A stretch of 64,000 bases of DNA from Parelaphostrongylus tenuis (Eukaryota; Nematoda; Chromadorea; Rhabditida; Metastrongylidae). A program made the position numbers and the translations under genes. A model generated the notes under the pieces. That model saw only the letters and a list, made by a program, of their open reading frames with translations. It ran no database searches and was not told the origin of the DNA. Positions 1 to 11,419 of this stretch are shown one piece after another. The DNA lies in NCBI GenBank assembly GCA_019055375.1, contig JAHQIW010000220.1:1-64000 (forward strand). The letters are read 5' to 3'. Position 1 is the first letter of the stretch. Each line of letters starts with the position of its first letter.

Positions 1-920
1 GCGAAAAACGTGAGAACTTATGGTTAGTGAAAGAATCCTGAACGTTGAGAGACAATCGTGTTTGAGTATCTTGGCGGGTTGGAACATTAACATGTGTCGT
101 AGAATAAGTACTCGGAACATTTCTCTTATTCGTATCCATAACCTATAAAACGTATTTTTTGCCCTTTCTAGGTATTTAGTAGCGATCGACATTTCAAATC
201 TTGAGAATTTGAAAGATGTCTTCTATTTTGAAATATTACGTTATAACAGTAAGAATATTTTATTTCACACTGAAGCATTTTCCGCTGATCCGAGTTTTTC
301 CTTAAGAAATTCAATAATTATCCGACAGCATCATGCAAGCACATCGCTTTTAGATGTCAAGCTAGTTCTGCATATTTTGGAGTTTTGAGTTTGGTGATAT
401 TCCGAGATTAGAGTTTGATTTTGTTCAAAGACTGGGCACTCATGAGGGTTGATTGAGTTGCGTTTGTTGGAGGAAGAGAATAAACGGATTTTATCCGTTG
501 GAGGTCCTATCCGTCCTATCCGTGAAAGTTTTGGAGGTCCTGTATTAACGACGATGAATTGAAGAGCTTGATGAAAGATGTAGTGAATACATAGCTTTTT
601 GAGAATTTACAGGAAACTCAAAATAGGCTTCTCACCTGTTCCGGAAAATCTGAAGGTTTGAAAACCTATCCATGTCATTGAATGGATGCTGTATACATTG
701 AGGGCACGCCGCACAGCGGACGCTGCAAGGTTGAGCGAGTCTTGGGCTTCGCAACACTGGCTCATCCAGCAGACTATCCTCTACAAAGCGACAGATCTTC
801 AAGCATCTCAATATCTACTTATGCAAAAATGTTTCGGAAAATGTTTAAACTGATCTGCTCTCAACAACTTCATCGCCTTCGACTTTCCTGCTTCACTCAG
901 CCATAATATGTAAACTCATA
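1..920. other. no recognisable gene
   Basis: AT-rich sequence with short open frames only. I see no conserved domain, splice-bounded exon or repeat that I can match elsewhere in the window. The 74-codon frame at 682-906 has no supporting feature. Confidence 0.5.
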
Positions 921-924
921 TTTC

Positions 925-1170
925 ATATGCCAAATAATGTGGAGTGCTGTGCAAAAACATTTGCGTCTGGCGAGATTTGAACCCATATCTCACTCTTTCT
1001 CGCTCAGCTGTTGGCAGATAACGCGTTGTAGCGCAAAAAGAGTATTGTGCAAAACGAGAGTCGGTGGTGTAACGGAAAGCATCCGCTCACGGAAAAAGTG
1101 AGATCTGGGTTCGAATCCCGACTGACGAAGAGGTTTTGGCACAGCACTCCACATTATTGGGTATATGGCA
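925..1170. repeat. foldback pair of tRNA-like elements
   Basis: The two ends are inverted copies of one another (left at about 930 with the motif aataatgtggagtgctgtgc, right ending near 1,165 with its reverse complement). Inside each arm is a tRNA-like body with a B-box: GGGTTCAAATC on the minus strand near 970-985 and GGTTCGAATCC on the plus strand near 1,110. It therefore looks like two copies of one tRNA-derived element joined head to head, or a foldback MITE that captured a tRNA. Relatives occur near 49,720-49,790 (minus) and 60,500-60,605 (plus), both more decayed. Confidence 0.65.
1062..1132 (+). repeat. tRNA-like pseudogene inside foldback element
   Basis: A cloverleaf can almost be drawn. 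The A-box-like TGGTGTAACGG is followed by a short D arm. A five-pair anticodon stem (CTCAC with GTGAG) encloses a seven-base loop GGAAAAA, then comes a perfect B-box GGTTCGAATCC. The acceptor stem pairs over about six positions. The base before the anticodon is G rather than the universal U33, so I read it as a tRNA-derived repeat rather than a working tRNA. Confidence 0.55.
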
Positions 1171-1659
1171 ACATCATACCTCCGCATGTGGCGGTCAAAT
1201 AAGAAGAATTCTCATTTTTCATAGGCAAAAATTTATGGAGAGTAATTATTATTTTTTACTTTGACTTTGATTTTATCAGTGATTAGATTTCAATCTAAGT
1301 TGAGATATGCGAAGAACCTATTTTAAAATCTTGCATTAGTCTAAAAATTAACCCATTAATTACAATGGGCATCTTATATAAGGGGACCAAAATAGCTTTG
1401 CTTGGCAGACTTGGTTGTTCAGACGGTGTTTGTTTCTGTACAGGCAGATATACACTGTGCATGCAAAGCAGAGCAATAGAGAGTTATCCAAAGCACAATG
1501 TATCACACCTGGCTAAATATGACAGATTGATGAAGGGTAAAGTTCTTAGCCTTGATCAGTCCCTGAGGAGTGAACCATGCATCGGACTTCTTCAAGCATC
1601 GATTATGCTTAGTCTGTGCTGCTATCTTCCCAGGCAAGTTTTCTACTAATACGCTGACT

Positions 1660-2275
1660 TCGGAGTGATATTAGCAAGAAGCAAGTGGCTTGCGGATCGC
1701 TTAAGAGCATCGAGAACGTGTTGAAGAAGACAAAGAACATCCGACTCCATTACCACTTTTTCGACTTAACGGTAATCCCTCCGTAACGTTTGCATCAGAA
1801 ACGTAGTTGCTACGTGAGCAGGATTAAAGATATCATGGTGTTGTTGAAAGCGCAATCGAAAAGTTGATGGTAAGAGCATCTGTATCCCGCAAATAAGAGA
1901 AAAGATCTTATTTTTGACCAACATCAATGACAGAACATCAGAGATGCCGATCGACAAGCCAGGCTACACAAAATAAGCTGAGTCGGTCACGTAATGCGCT
2001 TTAGCCAGAACTGATGGGCGAGAGTCGTTACCCACTGGATTCCTCGGGATGTCAAGCTCTCCACAGGACAACTATTGACCCACTGGTCCAGTTTCTCCAC
2101 AAAAAGTCTAGAAGGAAGATATGATGCTTAATGAATGACTAGTGCAAGAAAGACTTACTGGGCTACTCTTGAACTCGTCAGGAAAAGTAGAAGTATTGCT
2201 CGAGTCATTACGCGATGATCGGGTGGCTGGTGATACAACAGGTAATTGCCAAGTAAACCTGCTACTGAGCCTAAT
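1660..2275 (+). mobile_element. RTE-type LINE, 3' end of ORF2, decayed
   Basis: Reading across frameshifts, pieces match the C-terminal tail found in other fragments of this window. They run from a segment with 'FDLTVIPSVTFASET' near 1,750-1,800, through a '..RWxxHVMRF' type stretch near 1,985, to a tail that would read 'HWATLxRDR..'. The same tail recurs at 58,230-58,390 and 63,110-63,430, which supports one LINE family. Stops and shifts are frequent, and no reverse transcriptase domain remains here. The assignment to an RTE-like clade rests on resemblance of this tail to nematode RTE elements, from memory. Confidence 0.6.
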
Positions 2276-2485
2276 GCTTAAAGATCACCTAAGCCTAAAC
2301 AGTCTTAGCCTAAGCGCACTATAAAACGCACACGACCTTGAAGAGGAGATCTTCAGGCACAGAGTCACATGTTTATTTGAATATTTTGTGGAAGGGGATG
2401 AAAATCCTTTCTTTAACAAAAGTTGAGCTCCAAATTTGAACTGCACCTGTCCGATCTTTCGCTTCGAGTGCTTTTTTAAGATTAC

Positions 2486-2530
2486 GCTCCAATTTGAGAC
2501 CGTCAAGGTCGAAACACGTGTATCGGGCTC
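2486..2530 (+). ncRNA. decayed hammerhead-ribozyme-like motif
   Basis: A four-pair stem (GACC with GGTC) is followed by GAAAC, an ACACGTGT self-complementary stretch, and TA before TCGGGC. This is the order of stem II, core, stem III and cleavage site in a type I hammerhead. The 5' CUGANGA core is not intact (TTTGA in its place). It aligns with the better core at 39,291-39,334. Confidence 0.35.
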
Positions 2531-2639
2531 TATAAGTCAGCCCATTTAACAGACCACATGACATGTTGAATGAGATAATAATTGCGAGACCTATATGGTC
2601 TATCGATCGCGGCTATTGATACACAGGCATCACATGGCT

Positions 2640-4190
2640 CAGCGGACAAGCAATGCGTTTTTGAAGTTCAATGTGGTTTTTCTGCCACACTAGAGTGAAA
2701 CTGTCTTTTCAGAAAATAAGTACAACATTGATATCGTCGAAACTTACGCTATCGAAGGGTTACTTATAATTTGAGGGAAGAGCTCTATTCAGCGAGAAAC
2801 GCATGTGAGTATGATTCCAAAAAGCAGACAGTTTTTTGAATTTTTCAAGATTTGTGCAATCGAACGATTATTAGCAGTCTAAGAAAAGAGGTTTATCCCG
2901 CGATAAGTGCGAGCGTGAACAAAAAAAAAAAACGCGAAAAACGTGCAAAGCGATGTAAAACGATTTTATTTTCACTATCACAGCGCTTTAAGAAGGACTG
3001 CCAAATGCATATAGCAGTTTGTTGAGTCTTAGTTTTCAAATAATTGCCGGAAGATCAACGGAAAGCCTTCGGCCAGCGGAAAATCTTCCTTGAAAGAGTC
3101 GTGTCGTATAACGGAGAAGAACCAGCTAGTAGCTTTTGATAACTTCAATTAATTATACCATGTTTTTAGGCTGTGGCTTGTGAATAATTGAAGCTACCGA
3201 GTTTTGGTGGTCCAGATGCAACGCGTTGTGTTCATAATGTTGTAGTTTTGCAATGAAGTACATGGTTCTCGTTAATAAAGAGATTTATGGTCAGTAAATG
3301 GCACAATTTACGAGAGAGACTTCAATAACTCCTCCTTTGATCCGGACATGCCGAAACCATTGCAATACAATAAATTTTATTCAAAATAATATTACACATT
3401 GCATGCGATACCTCTCCATCGATATCACTCAACAATCATACTATTATTTTTGTTCAAGAAGTGGTACTTCTCTATAGTCATAGAAGAAACTATGTTCTAT
3501 CGTTTTCTGGCAGATAACTCTTTGTATCTCACTACTGCTCGCTCGTTCATCGCTGCAATCGCTGTCATTTATTATTCGTACTATTTTTTTTAAGTGTTCT
3601 ATTATTTCTTCATAGCTCCGACAAGATTTAGGATTGTGATCTGTAAGGGTCCCTCCACTCATTTTCATATTTTCATAGCAAAGAAGTTTTACAGAGAGAA
3701 AAATTTTAGCACAGAAGTGCTGTGGAAGTGAACCAATGCAATGGAATCGCAAGACATGATATTTCTATCGATGCCAGAACATGGTTTCAAACCTTTTTGA
3801 AAATTAAGATTAGTATTGAAATCAGCATTTTCAGGTTATCTAATGACTGCTCATCATCTAGTGAGGAAGCTCTTTTAAAAAAAGGCCAATGAAACGAGCG
3901 CATTCCATACGAAACTTGACGAAATTGGTAAAAGAGTGTGAAGAATTTTAGGTTATATGGGCGTTGTTGTCACTAAAAAACGTCCAAAGAAAATTGTCCA
4001 GTAATATCCAGTCTTTTTGTAGCGATAAGGTCTGCCTGGAAGCGAAGTTTTACTATATAAATACCAGAAAATCCTCTGCGAAGTAGATACAACGACTCCG
4101 GGAGAACAATTCAACACTCTTCTCCTTAACAGAGCTTAGTGTGAAGATCTTTTCAGAAAACCGGCTTAATTTCAGAATTGGCATTTTTCA
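2640..4190. other. no recognisable gene
   Basis: I found no domain, tRNA or repeat relationship that I can support here. Open frames of 64 and 102 codons (3,399-3,593 plus and 3,444-3,752 minus) overlap on opposite strands and look accidental. Confidence 0.45.
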
Positions 4191-5560
4191 TGTTATCAGA
4201 TGATTACAAAAATATAGATAAAACATGAAACATATGTCATACGGCAGCTCCATTTCCAATATAACAAACTTTGTAGTAGTCCCACAAGCGTCCCCAACTG
4301 CTTGATGAGTTTGCAAGGCTTTTCCATAATATCAAGAGTCCTTTCAAAGCTGTAGGTAACTGCTATTGAATAAGTTAACACAAACTGTGAACTGTTGAAC
4401 CAGTCGAAGATAGATGGCGCTTTCAAAGGTAGAAAATATTGAGCTGGGATTTTCGGTGTACGAAGGCGTCGAAATTATCATAGATCAACCGAACAGTTTC
4501 CAGTGTATAAAAGTTTGTAGTATCTCCAATTTGGTGTGTGCAGTGCTGGATAGGAACCACGTGATTGCTTCCAAATTTGCACTTCCATTGTTCATTGCGA
4601 GCGGCGATTCAGTTTAAGGTGACCTGCTACACAAAGGTGGTCCTCGGTTCGATTCCGCCCACAAGTTCACCAAGACTTCTATCCTTCCAGGGTAACCAGA
4701 TTGGTGCCAGACTTGTGTGGGAAAGGAGTAACAGTGGCTTAATATACTGGAAAGCCGCAGCAGGTCACTGTGAAAATTAGATCAGTATTCGCTCATTTCC
4801 AAGCAAGCTTAATCCGTTCCCTACAAAGTGGATAAATCTCGATGGCACCGCGCGAGTAAATTCCATTTGCGCACACCGCAGTGGAAATCTGGGACTTATA
4901 CAGTAACACTAACATTTCAAGGAAGCGCTATCGTAGGCAAATAATTAAATATTATTGAATATGCTTCTGTGGGAAATCTAATAAAAAACGCCAAAGTTTC
5001 AAAATTCCTTATGTTTCAAGAACAAGTTTACATCCCACCGGAAGAAAACATAATCTTTACACCTATGTAAGCTGTAATTGCTATTTTTTCTATGGTTTCT
5101 ACTCAATTCAATTTCTGAAGAGATGGCGATTTCAGTTTTAAGCTTTGTCTTAGGAATCCATCAAAGCAAGTTGTACCAACTGAAAAGTAGATCGCGCTTG
5201 GATTTTGGCGCAGTTAGCTTGTTGCTTCAACTTCACAATAATTTTTCGGTACTTGTGTAATAAGTTCTAACTCAGAAAAAAATTATCGACACATATAACT
5301 AGGTCCTCGATCAAATATTCATTTGTTTTCTTGATGTAATTTTATTGAAAAAAAACTCTCTGTTAATCTAAAAACCTGTGCTTTCATTTATGAATTGCGA
5401 GAAGTGTAGTCGCATTCTGTGTGCGGCGTTCGTGCTACCTCGCCCTTTTTTACCGATTAGAGCTTTTCTATAGGACTCTCAGTAGTTGTTCGATGGCTCT
5501 GTAATGGAGAATTTTAACATCACGTTTGATCTCTGGGAAGGCCCTTTAGTGCGCAGTAAC
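4190..5560 (+). repeat. tandem duplication, copy 1 upstream half
   Basis: Aligns by eye, over most of its length, with 11,420-12,730. Shared landmarks are the 'gtagaaaatat.gagct' motif at 4,428 and 11,600, the 'gtgtgtgcagtgctg' stretch at 4,535 and 11,710, the SINE at 4,600 and 11,790, and a 'cgcattctgt' motif at 5,410 and 12,589. The offset is about 7.2 kb. Divergence is substantial, so the duplication is not recent. Confidence 0.75.
4590..4795 (+). repeat. tRNA-derived SINE
   Basis: A perfect pol III B-box (GGTTCGATTCC) lies near 4,650, downstream of an A-box-like segment. A conserved tail follows: 'cttctatccttccagggtaaccagattggtgccagacttg'-like sequence, a 'gggaaaggag' segment and then 'ggtcactgtg'. 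The same architecture recurs at 11,790-11,965, 23,090-23,345, 45,168-45,430, 54,690-54,935 and inverted at 33,905-34,185. The 11.8 kb copy is the partner within the tandem duplication. Confidence 0.65.
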
Positions 5561-6640
5561 AACGAGCAGATGATCATGCCTCACTTTCGTGGTAGCTAGC
5601 CCGTTGTCTAAACTTCACAGTCGAGTTTGTTGGCAGTTATACAGCAACGTTTAGGCGATAGAATCGTTCCAATGTAACAAAGATGGGATGCTACAGATAA
5701 CATCTCTATAAAAGTATTGTCAGTCAGAAGAACGCCTATGTGTCTTAACAATCCGCATTTTTCAATAGAAGACGATATCCTTAAGAAGTGAACATAATTT
5801 CGACCCTTTTGTGCATACCTGTCGCTTGCTTGTGAGGGTGCGAGTTCCTTTTCCTACTCATCATTCATCTGATTTTCGATATCAGTCTGTCATCCGATCA
5901 ACTCCTAACATTGGGTATATGCATTTCGTAGAGATCGATTGGTTTCTTCTACCTGAATATTACGTCGGCGTTGAACGCATCATTTCGCTAGCAATGAATA
6001 GCGTAGAATTTCTGGTGAGGACAACTGCTCTGACCAATCACCGTTTGTGAGAAAGGTGTACAATCTAATCGACATTACTCTTATGCTCGTAATCTTATAC
6101 TCAGAACATTTATTTAGATATATTTCTCCCAATTGTTCTGCCGGCAGTTTTACAGTATTCTACAGAAAGTTGGCTCTTCTCCAATACAGTTTTCTACTAT
6201 TCTTCATAATAAAATAAATAGAATTTACATTTCACTTTCGTCTTCTACAACATCATTTCCTAGCATATATTATGGCAAATGTGGGATCACGATGCTGCGT
6301 GCACTTGAGACATCGACAATGTACTGCAAAGGTGAACGAAGGTAGAGTGAGAGCCCTTAAACATACCCAAGAAGTGATGCAGGCGAAAGAAATGAAACAA
6401 ACATGCAGCATAGTAATCTTTCATATTAGTTAAAGTGAAGCAGAATATAAGGTGGAAAGTGTCAGGCGGGCTAGGAGGTCTTTCGTTTACTGACGAGCTG
6501 CCACAACTAAGTGCCCGAGCTCACACTGGACTTATTTCAAGAGGTGGAATTTGTACGGGATACGGGAAGTCAGCTTCAGGGAATACAACTGAAAAGAACT
6601 GCGTAGTGAGCGTAGAATTGCTGCGCAGTAGTGATCGTAA
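5560..6640. other. no recognisable gene
   Basis: Lies between the two halves of duplication copy 1. It contains frames of 60-84 codons without a domain, signal sequence or splice support. I see nothing else in it. Confidence 0.4.
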
Positions 6641-6790
6641 TAAGTCGAGCAAATTTTTTTTATTTTTGTTGAAATATCGAGTGTGTTAATAACTCTAATA
6701 AATATGGAATCATTTAGAGCTATAAATGAAGAACCATTGCATCTAGTGTGTAGCATCATTTTTTGCTAATCAATAATTATATTGCATTTT

Positions 6791-7129
6791 TCACTCGCTA
6801 TGAAAAGTCTTTGGTAATGCATGGAATGAAAAGACGTCAAAGCTGGAATGTTTGTAAAGTACCTTGTCAATTTTTGAAATAGCAATGTTGATATAGCTGA
6901 TTAATTGGCGATTCACTGAGATATCTGCACTATGTTGACATAAGGAATGGAAGAAAATGTGGTTGATGTATGGAGTAATTAGTATAAATAAGATTTTATA
7001 AAAATTTCTGACAACAGTCTGAAGTATAGCCTTTTCGTAGGTATACGATTTTCCCTTCAAAATGGCATTACCAAGAGGAAGCACTAACGTTGACTTAACT
7101 AAAAACAGTACTATAATCTCTTTTATCAT
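6791..7129 (-). CDS. unassigned ORF with hydrophobic N-terminus
   Basis: A 112-codon frame whose first ~22 residues (MIKEIIVLFLVKSTLVLPLG) resemble a signal peptide, followed by a polar stretch and an Ile/Phe-rich tail. It lies just upstream of, and divergent from, the decayed ASP gene. The paralogous stretch near 16,700-16,790 has an in-frame stop after 11 codons and no longer codes, so constraint is not shown. It could be a first exon of a divergent secreted-protein gene, or chance. I do not recognise a family. Confidence 0.2.
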   Translation of the reverse strand: MIKEIIVLFLVKSTLVLPLGNAILKGKSYTYEKAILQTVVRNFYKILFILITPYINHIFFHSLCQHSADISVNRQLISYINIAISKIDKVLYKHSSFDVFSFHALPKTFHSE

Positions 7130-7264
7130 ATTCTACCCTTTAACCCTCATCCCAGTGGAACTCTGAATTTTATGGCGAGACTACAGCATTGCAATGAAAG
7201 CGCGCTTCACATGCCTTCGAGCACACAGCTATGTCGCACTGAAGGGGTTAATGGAGTCGGATAC

Positions 7265-8297
7265 ATGGCGTATCTTTTGAATATTGAATCAGTGCCGAGA
7301 GCATCATTTATTCTTGCACTATCGGTCATTGCAAAGATTTGCTGCGAAAATTTACCTTGAGCGAACTAATCAGAAGTAACTTTATGTTTTAGGGTTTGGT
7401 TGCAGTGGAACTGCTCTACATGACTTTATTAGACATAGGATTCTCACCCGCATAAACAACGTGCGTGATCTCGTTTTATTGTGAAAATACGAACCCTGTC
7501 ATCTTCAGATGATATGAATGAACTGGAAATTTTCCTTTTCATTTCATGATAAGAAATTAGAAGCATTCCATAGCATATGAACTAGAACCGTTATCGAATA
7601 TGATATGGATCGAATGGAACATCATTGCGATTATCGAACGTTTCAAGCATACGATTGCAATCTCGAATCAATCGCTGAACGAGCTGTACAGAATTGCTTG
7701 CTAAACCCATCGCTTTCACAAAGGACAAATGTTATATGTTTCAAGTAGTAAGCTTCCAATGAAATTTAAATAAACTTTTCGTTGATACAGCTCATTCAAA
7801 TCTGCGATATTGACGTGCTTTATTTTCAAAATCTTGTTTTGGACCAGGTCAGTGTATGAACAATCTTCCGAACCCAGTTTTAATGTCAATTTCAAAGTGG
7901 GACGGAGATTGAAATTCCTCTTGATTCATCCACCAACTCTGCAGTGACACCAGCGCATTGCGTGACTTTTTTAATGTAAGCTTATTCGATTGAAAGTTGC
8001 GATAAGCAGCACTGTTCTTGATCAAATTTTAAATGCTCGATGCAAACGCCACTGCTGTCGTTTGTTCGAGTGTTTTTGTGACAATCGCGCATCGATGGCA
8101 TGTGTCTTCTCTGATCCGTAAGTGTACGACACAAAATACTTTCGAATAGTCAATTAATTGGCCTAAGAGCTTGTTTCAGTGAACCTCAAAATGGAGCTGA
8201 GGTGTACACACGTGGCGATCCATATAGAACCGGCGGTAACTGCAACAGTCCGAAGATCGTGGTTTGTGAAATTGCACTTTGCGTGATAACTGTGTGA
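7265..8297 (+). pseudogene. ASP / CAP-superfamily secreted protein, decayed copy
   Basis: Paralogue of the gene at 16,892-17,925, with the same six-exon order. Exon 1 (from 7,265) encodes a signal-like segment with the core FILALSVIA. Exon 2 starts after TTTTAG at 7,393. Exon 3 carries the family-typical YDC..LE..A near 7,640. The last exon (8,181-8,297) still encodes a cysteine-containing tail ending in CVITV and a stop. Lesions: the exon 1 donor is GC not GT; exon 2 has in-frame TGA codons, a shift and a lost donor; exon 4 is scrambled; the exon 5 acceptor reads TTTTAA. ASPs are secreted CAP-domain proteins abundant in parasitic strongylids. I infer loss of function here; the family call is firm, through the better copy. 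Confidence 0.8.
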
Positions 8298-9099
8298 GTG
8301 TAGTGGGATGTCGGCAACACTACAACAATGGACTCTTATGCTGTGCTGAAATGAAGATTAATGATTTGGCATCCGCCATCTTTCTGATCTTCGAAATGTG
8401 ATGAGGGACACTGTGGGAGAGGCATATTGCTATATATTCACTACAGCAAAAATTTCTCTCCAGAAGAGCAGTGAAACTACGAGACAAGAGTTTGAAGTCA
8501 ATCTAAGACAAAGAAAAACTTGAACTCTGCTTTCTTTGTCTGTTCACGCCCCGTGAATGTTACAGAATCTCTCATAGTGCCCAGAGAACATCAAAATTTC
8601 CCATTAAGAAACATCTTCATTTTTTGTCAGCCATTGTGCAACATCCTTTGTGCACCTTTCAGTGAGACTTAAGAACGACTCTGAATGTTTGCAAAAAAAC
8701 AAAGAGAAAGAAAACATACACGAGAACATTCATATGAAGCATTGAATTAGGTCATGTCATGATGGAAACGCCTATTTTAATTGATTAATTGTTTGAAAGG
8801 TCCGCTCTCTTTTAACCTTGACATCACAGTCAATTTATGTAAATGTCAAAGACTTAGCTGTCTATGATCGAACGCAAGTCTGCAACTTACACCCTGAGAA
8901 TTCACTTTGAATTCCTTTTCACTCAGTGGTCGCGCTTGGCCAATCAATTCTCATTGTTCGAAGCTCAATGTCTCACTGCCGTTTAGTGCAAATAGTTTGT
9001 GGCAAACCAGATTTTAGGTGGCTTATCCTTGAAGAGCAGAGTCTTGCTGGTTACTCCATTATTGAGCAGCGTCTTCATCGAGTCAAAGCGTGCAGTAAA

Positions 9100-9760
9100 C
9101 GTGTAATTTCACTTCAGTGTGAGGATCTTACTCTGTCTTTTTGCATCTTGGCGGAGAGTACATGCGGCTCTCTTCCGATATTCGAAAACGAAAGAAGAAA
9201 CGACCTCATTCGCTGGACAAGAATTTTTCATAAGAATGCTAGCAATCATTCGAAAGCCTAATTTTCTGGTTCGTGCCATAGGTAGCCGCCTTTTCCAAAA
9301 TGTCCTTCTGTAACGTTGTAAAATCCAAAATGAAATTGTCTTTTACACGATCACGCGTATTTTTGCAAATCTCGCATATAAGTCACTAGACAAAACTCTT
9401 TCCTTAGACTGCTAGTATTCGTTCGATAGCACAAGTCTCGCAGAACTCAAACATGTATTTGCTCTTTGGATAAGCCCTTTTGATAGCTTTGTAAAAGAAA
9501 TAAAATATTTGTGCTTTACGCCTCGCCGAACAGAGCTCTTTCTCTAGACTATTAGTATTCACTCGATAGCGTACGTTTCAATGATTCTAACGCTGGAAAA
9601 GACCGTCTCACTTCAGTGTGCAGGGAAAATAAGATCGAGTTTCACGTGTTCAGCGAGCTTGTTTACCGGCTAATCAACGGGTTGGAAAGAGTGGCGATTC
9701 ATTGATGATCAAATGTGTTAGACTTGTGGTATAGAACTTGTTACCTAGTTGAGCATTTTT
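9100..9760. repeat. dispersed repeat, 'tcattcgctggac' family
   Basis: Contains the motif 'cctcattcgctggacaagaa' (9,206) and then 'ttcgatagcacaagtctcg' (9,422). The same ordered motifs occur at 13,310-13,760, 24,055-24,320, 46,105-46,330 and inverted at 33,000-33,250, with weaker matches at 5,440-5,560 and 12,640-12,730. I see no coding potential or terminal structure, so the class is unknown. The 111-codon frame at 8,926-9,261 runs into this repeat and is probably not a gene. Confidence 0.6.
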
Positions 9761-10250
9761 CTCCGCTTTCACAGAAACTCCAGATCAAACGATTAATTCA
9801 GATACTGCGAAAACTTTCTCTACACGTACATGCTGCTATGTTTTTCAGCGAATTATACACGTGATAAAAATGAAGCCACGCGGTGAGTGAAAAGCATTGT
9901 TTTATTCTGGATGCTACAGCAAAATGAAAAAAAAATTTCTCAAAAATCCAATACTTAGGGCGCTAGCCAAAAATTCAAGCTTTTAAATGATTACTAAGAC
10001 TCCAAAAAAATTTGTGTGCAGTGAATGAATGCTTTTCACTTGACCCCTGACAACGGAAAAATGCACATGCTAATGAGAGATAGAGTGATTATTTGATCCC
10101 ACGACCGACTATCTATTAACCTCGGCATAGGATGAATAAATTCGTATTTTCTTCTGTTTAGCCTTTCCGAGGTGTTATTGATATTATTTATTGAATATCA
10201 GCGTAGCATATAACAATATAGTTGATAATGCAGCATGAATATTGCAACGG
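9760..10250. other. no recognisable gene
   Basis: AT-rich, with an A run near 9,935. I see nothing I can name. Confidence 0.4.
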
Positions 10251-11090
10251 TCGTGGTGACTTACGTTTCGGCAAGGTTCGCCATATTCAAAGCCTGAAAA
10301 GGTCAAATTAATTCACTAATCATTCAGTCACAAGCCTCTATAACCTCAGCAGAAAACGAAGAAACGAATTTTTGGATTGCATGGTGAAAACTTCATTAGA
10401 AAAACACAATCACCCTCTAAGATGTCTTAGGTCTTTCAATTATTTATTGGAGACCTGCCACTTGGAGTCAGTGCGTAGGTGAGACTTTGCCTGCTCAAGC
10501 CTGGAAGATTAGCCTGGGGTATGGTGCGAGGTGCTTATGCGCGGATGTTTTTGATTCCTCTGCAAGAATCGTGAATTTAATTTCAAAATCTGCCCCTTTA
10601 TGCTCCAGTTCCTTATGCGCGCTTAGTGGGGTTTTTGGGTCGGAGTTACGTTTCTCAGCTTGGTGCTCTTTTACGCGGATGCAGAGTGGTCTACCCGTTT
10701 TGCCAATATATTCATCCCTGCTTACCTTCAATGGTCAGGTAAATTTTACCAGATCTCATGCAATCGCCGTCTCTGCCGTTTGGGCAAACTTTGCAGTCTT
10801 TCGTTTCGCAGAGGCGGTCATACAGTCGGTTGCGGACAAATTGGCGCTTTAGTGTATTCGGTGGTATCTCGGCTACTGCTACAGAACTATCCAAACCCGG
10901 TCTTTTGGAATAGCGTTTAATTGCTGCATTTACTTCGATAGAGATAAACAGGAAGGATGGAACTTTATCCTCGCCAGGCGTTCCGTTTGGGGTAGCCGAA
11001 TTTCCTCTTATCCTAACCTGAGGAGCAATTACCGTATTGTAGCCATCAGGTACGGCTATTTTTCGCGCCAAGCATAAGGACTCCATCCTA
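10250..11090 (-). mobile_element. Penelope-like element fragment (linker and GIY-YIG)
   Basis: On the minus strand, 11,086-10,712 encodes the PLE linker with 'RNRLYDRLCETKDC.VCPNG', a cysteine-containing motif between RT and endonuclease. Overlapping it by frameshift, 10,731-10,495 encodes a GIY-YIG-type segment (DEYIGKTGRPLCIRVKEH) ending in a 'YPRLIF'-like tail. PLEs use an RT plus GIY-YIG endonuclease for target-primed insertion. The GIY-YIG start is missing at the frame junction, and no RT is present. A decayed hammerhead motif lies at 10,257-10,294 in the downstream (3') position, as in the other PLE copies here. Confidence 0.85.
10257..10294 (-). ncRNA. decayed PLE hammerhead motif
   Basis: Reading the minus strand, AGCC-paired flanks, a degenerate CUGANGA (TTTGAATA), a stem around GGCGAACCTTGCC and GAAACGT can be aligned to the intact PLE motifs at 28,717 and 42,965. 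The core is broken, so I do not expect cleavage. Confidence 0.4.
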
Positions 11091-11419
11091 TGTTCTTTTC
11101 CTATTCACACACTAACAGCAGTTCGAAACATGTTTTTCACAAGCGCGCATTTTGTATGCGACGGATGAGAAGACAGGTAATGGACCGACCAGGATGTCTT
11201 TGTTGCTTGGCTTGTGGTACCACTTTGTGTTGTAGGAGTTCTTGAATAGGTTTACTTGATCGTTCAAAAAAGACAGTCAGTTTGACATAAGTTTCTCGCG
11301 GGTGAACTCTATGTACTCTGACTGACAATTTAACAACTAGTGACTTTGCTGAGTTGCTGAACGACTTTGATTACTCCAAGAAATCACCACCGCTGCGAGA
11401 GCTACTGATTTTCTGGTTC

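Larger units (their letters stand above)
6640..8720 (+). repeat. tandem duplication, copy 1 ASP-bearing half
   Basis: Aligns with 16,340-18,340, gene and flanks together. Upstream, the 'gcatctagtgtgtagcatc' motif near 6,738 matches 'gcatctaatgtgcagcatt' near 16,390. Downstream, 'catccgccat' plus following bases at about 8,370 matches the same motif near 17,999. The offset is about 9.7 kb, 2.5 kb more than in the upstream half, so extra sequence accumulated in copy 2 between the halves. Confidence 0.85.

Noticed and set aside
10487..10920. 121- and 86-codon plus-strand ORFs
   Set aside because: They are antisense to the PLE linker and GIY-YIG sequence on the minus strand.
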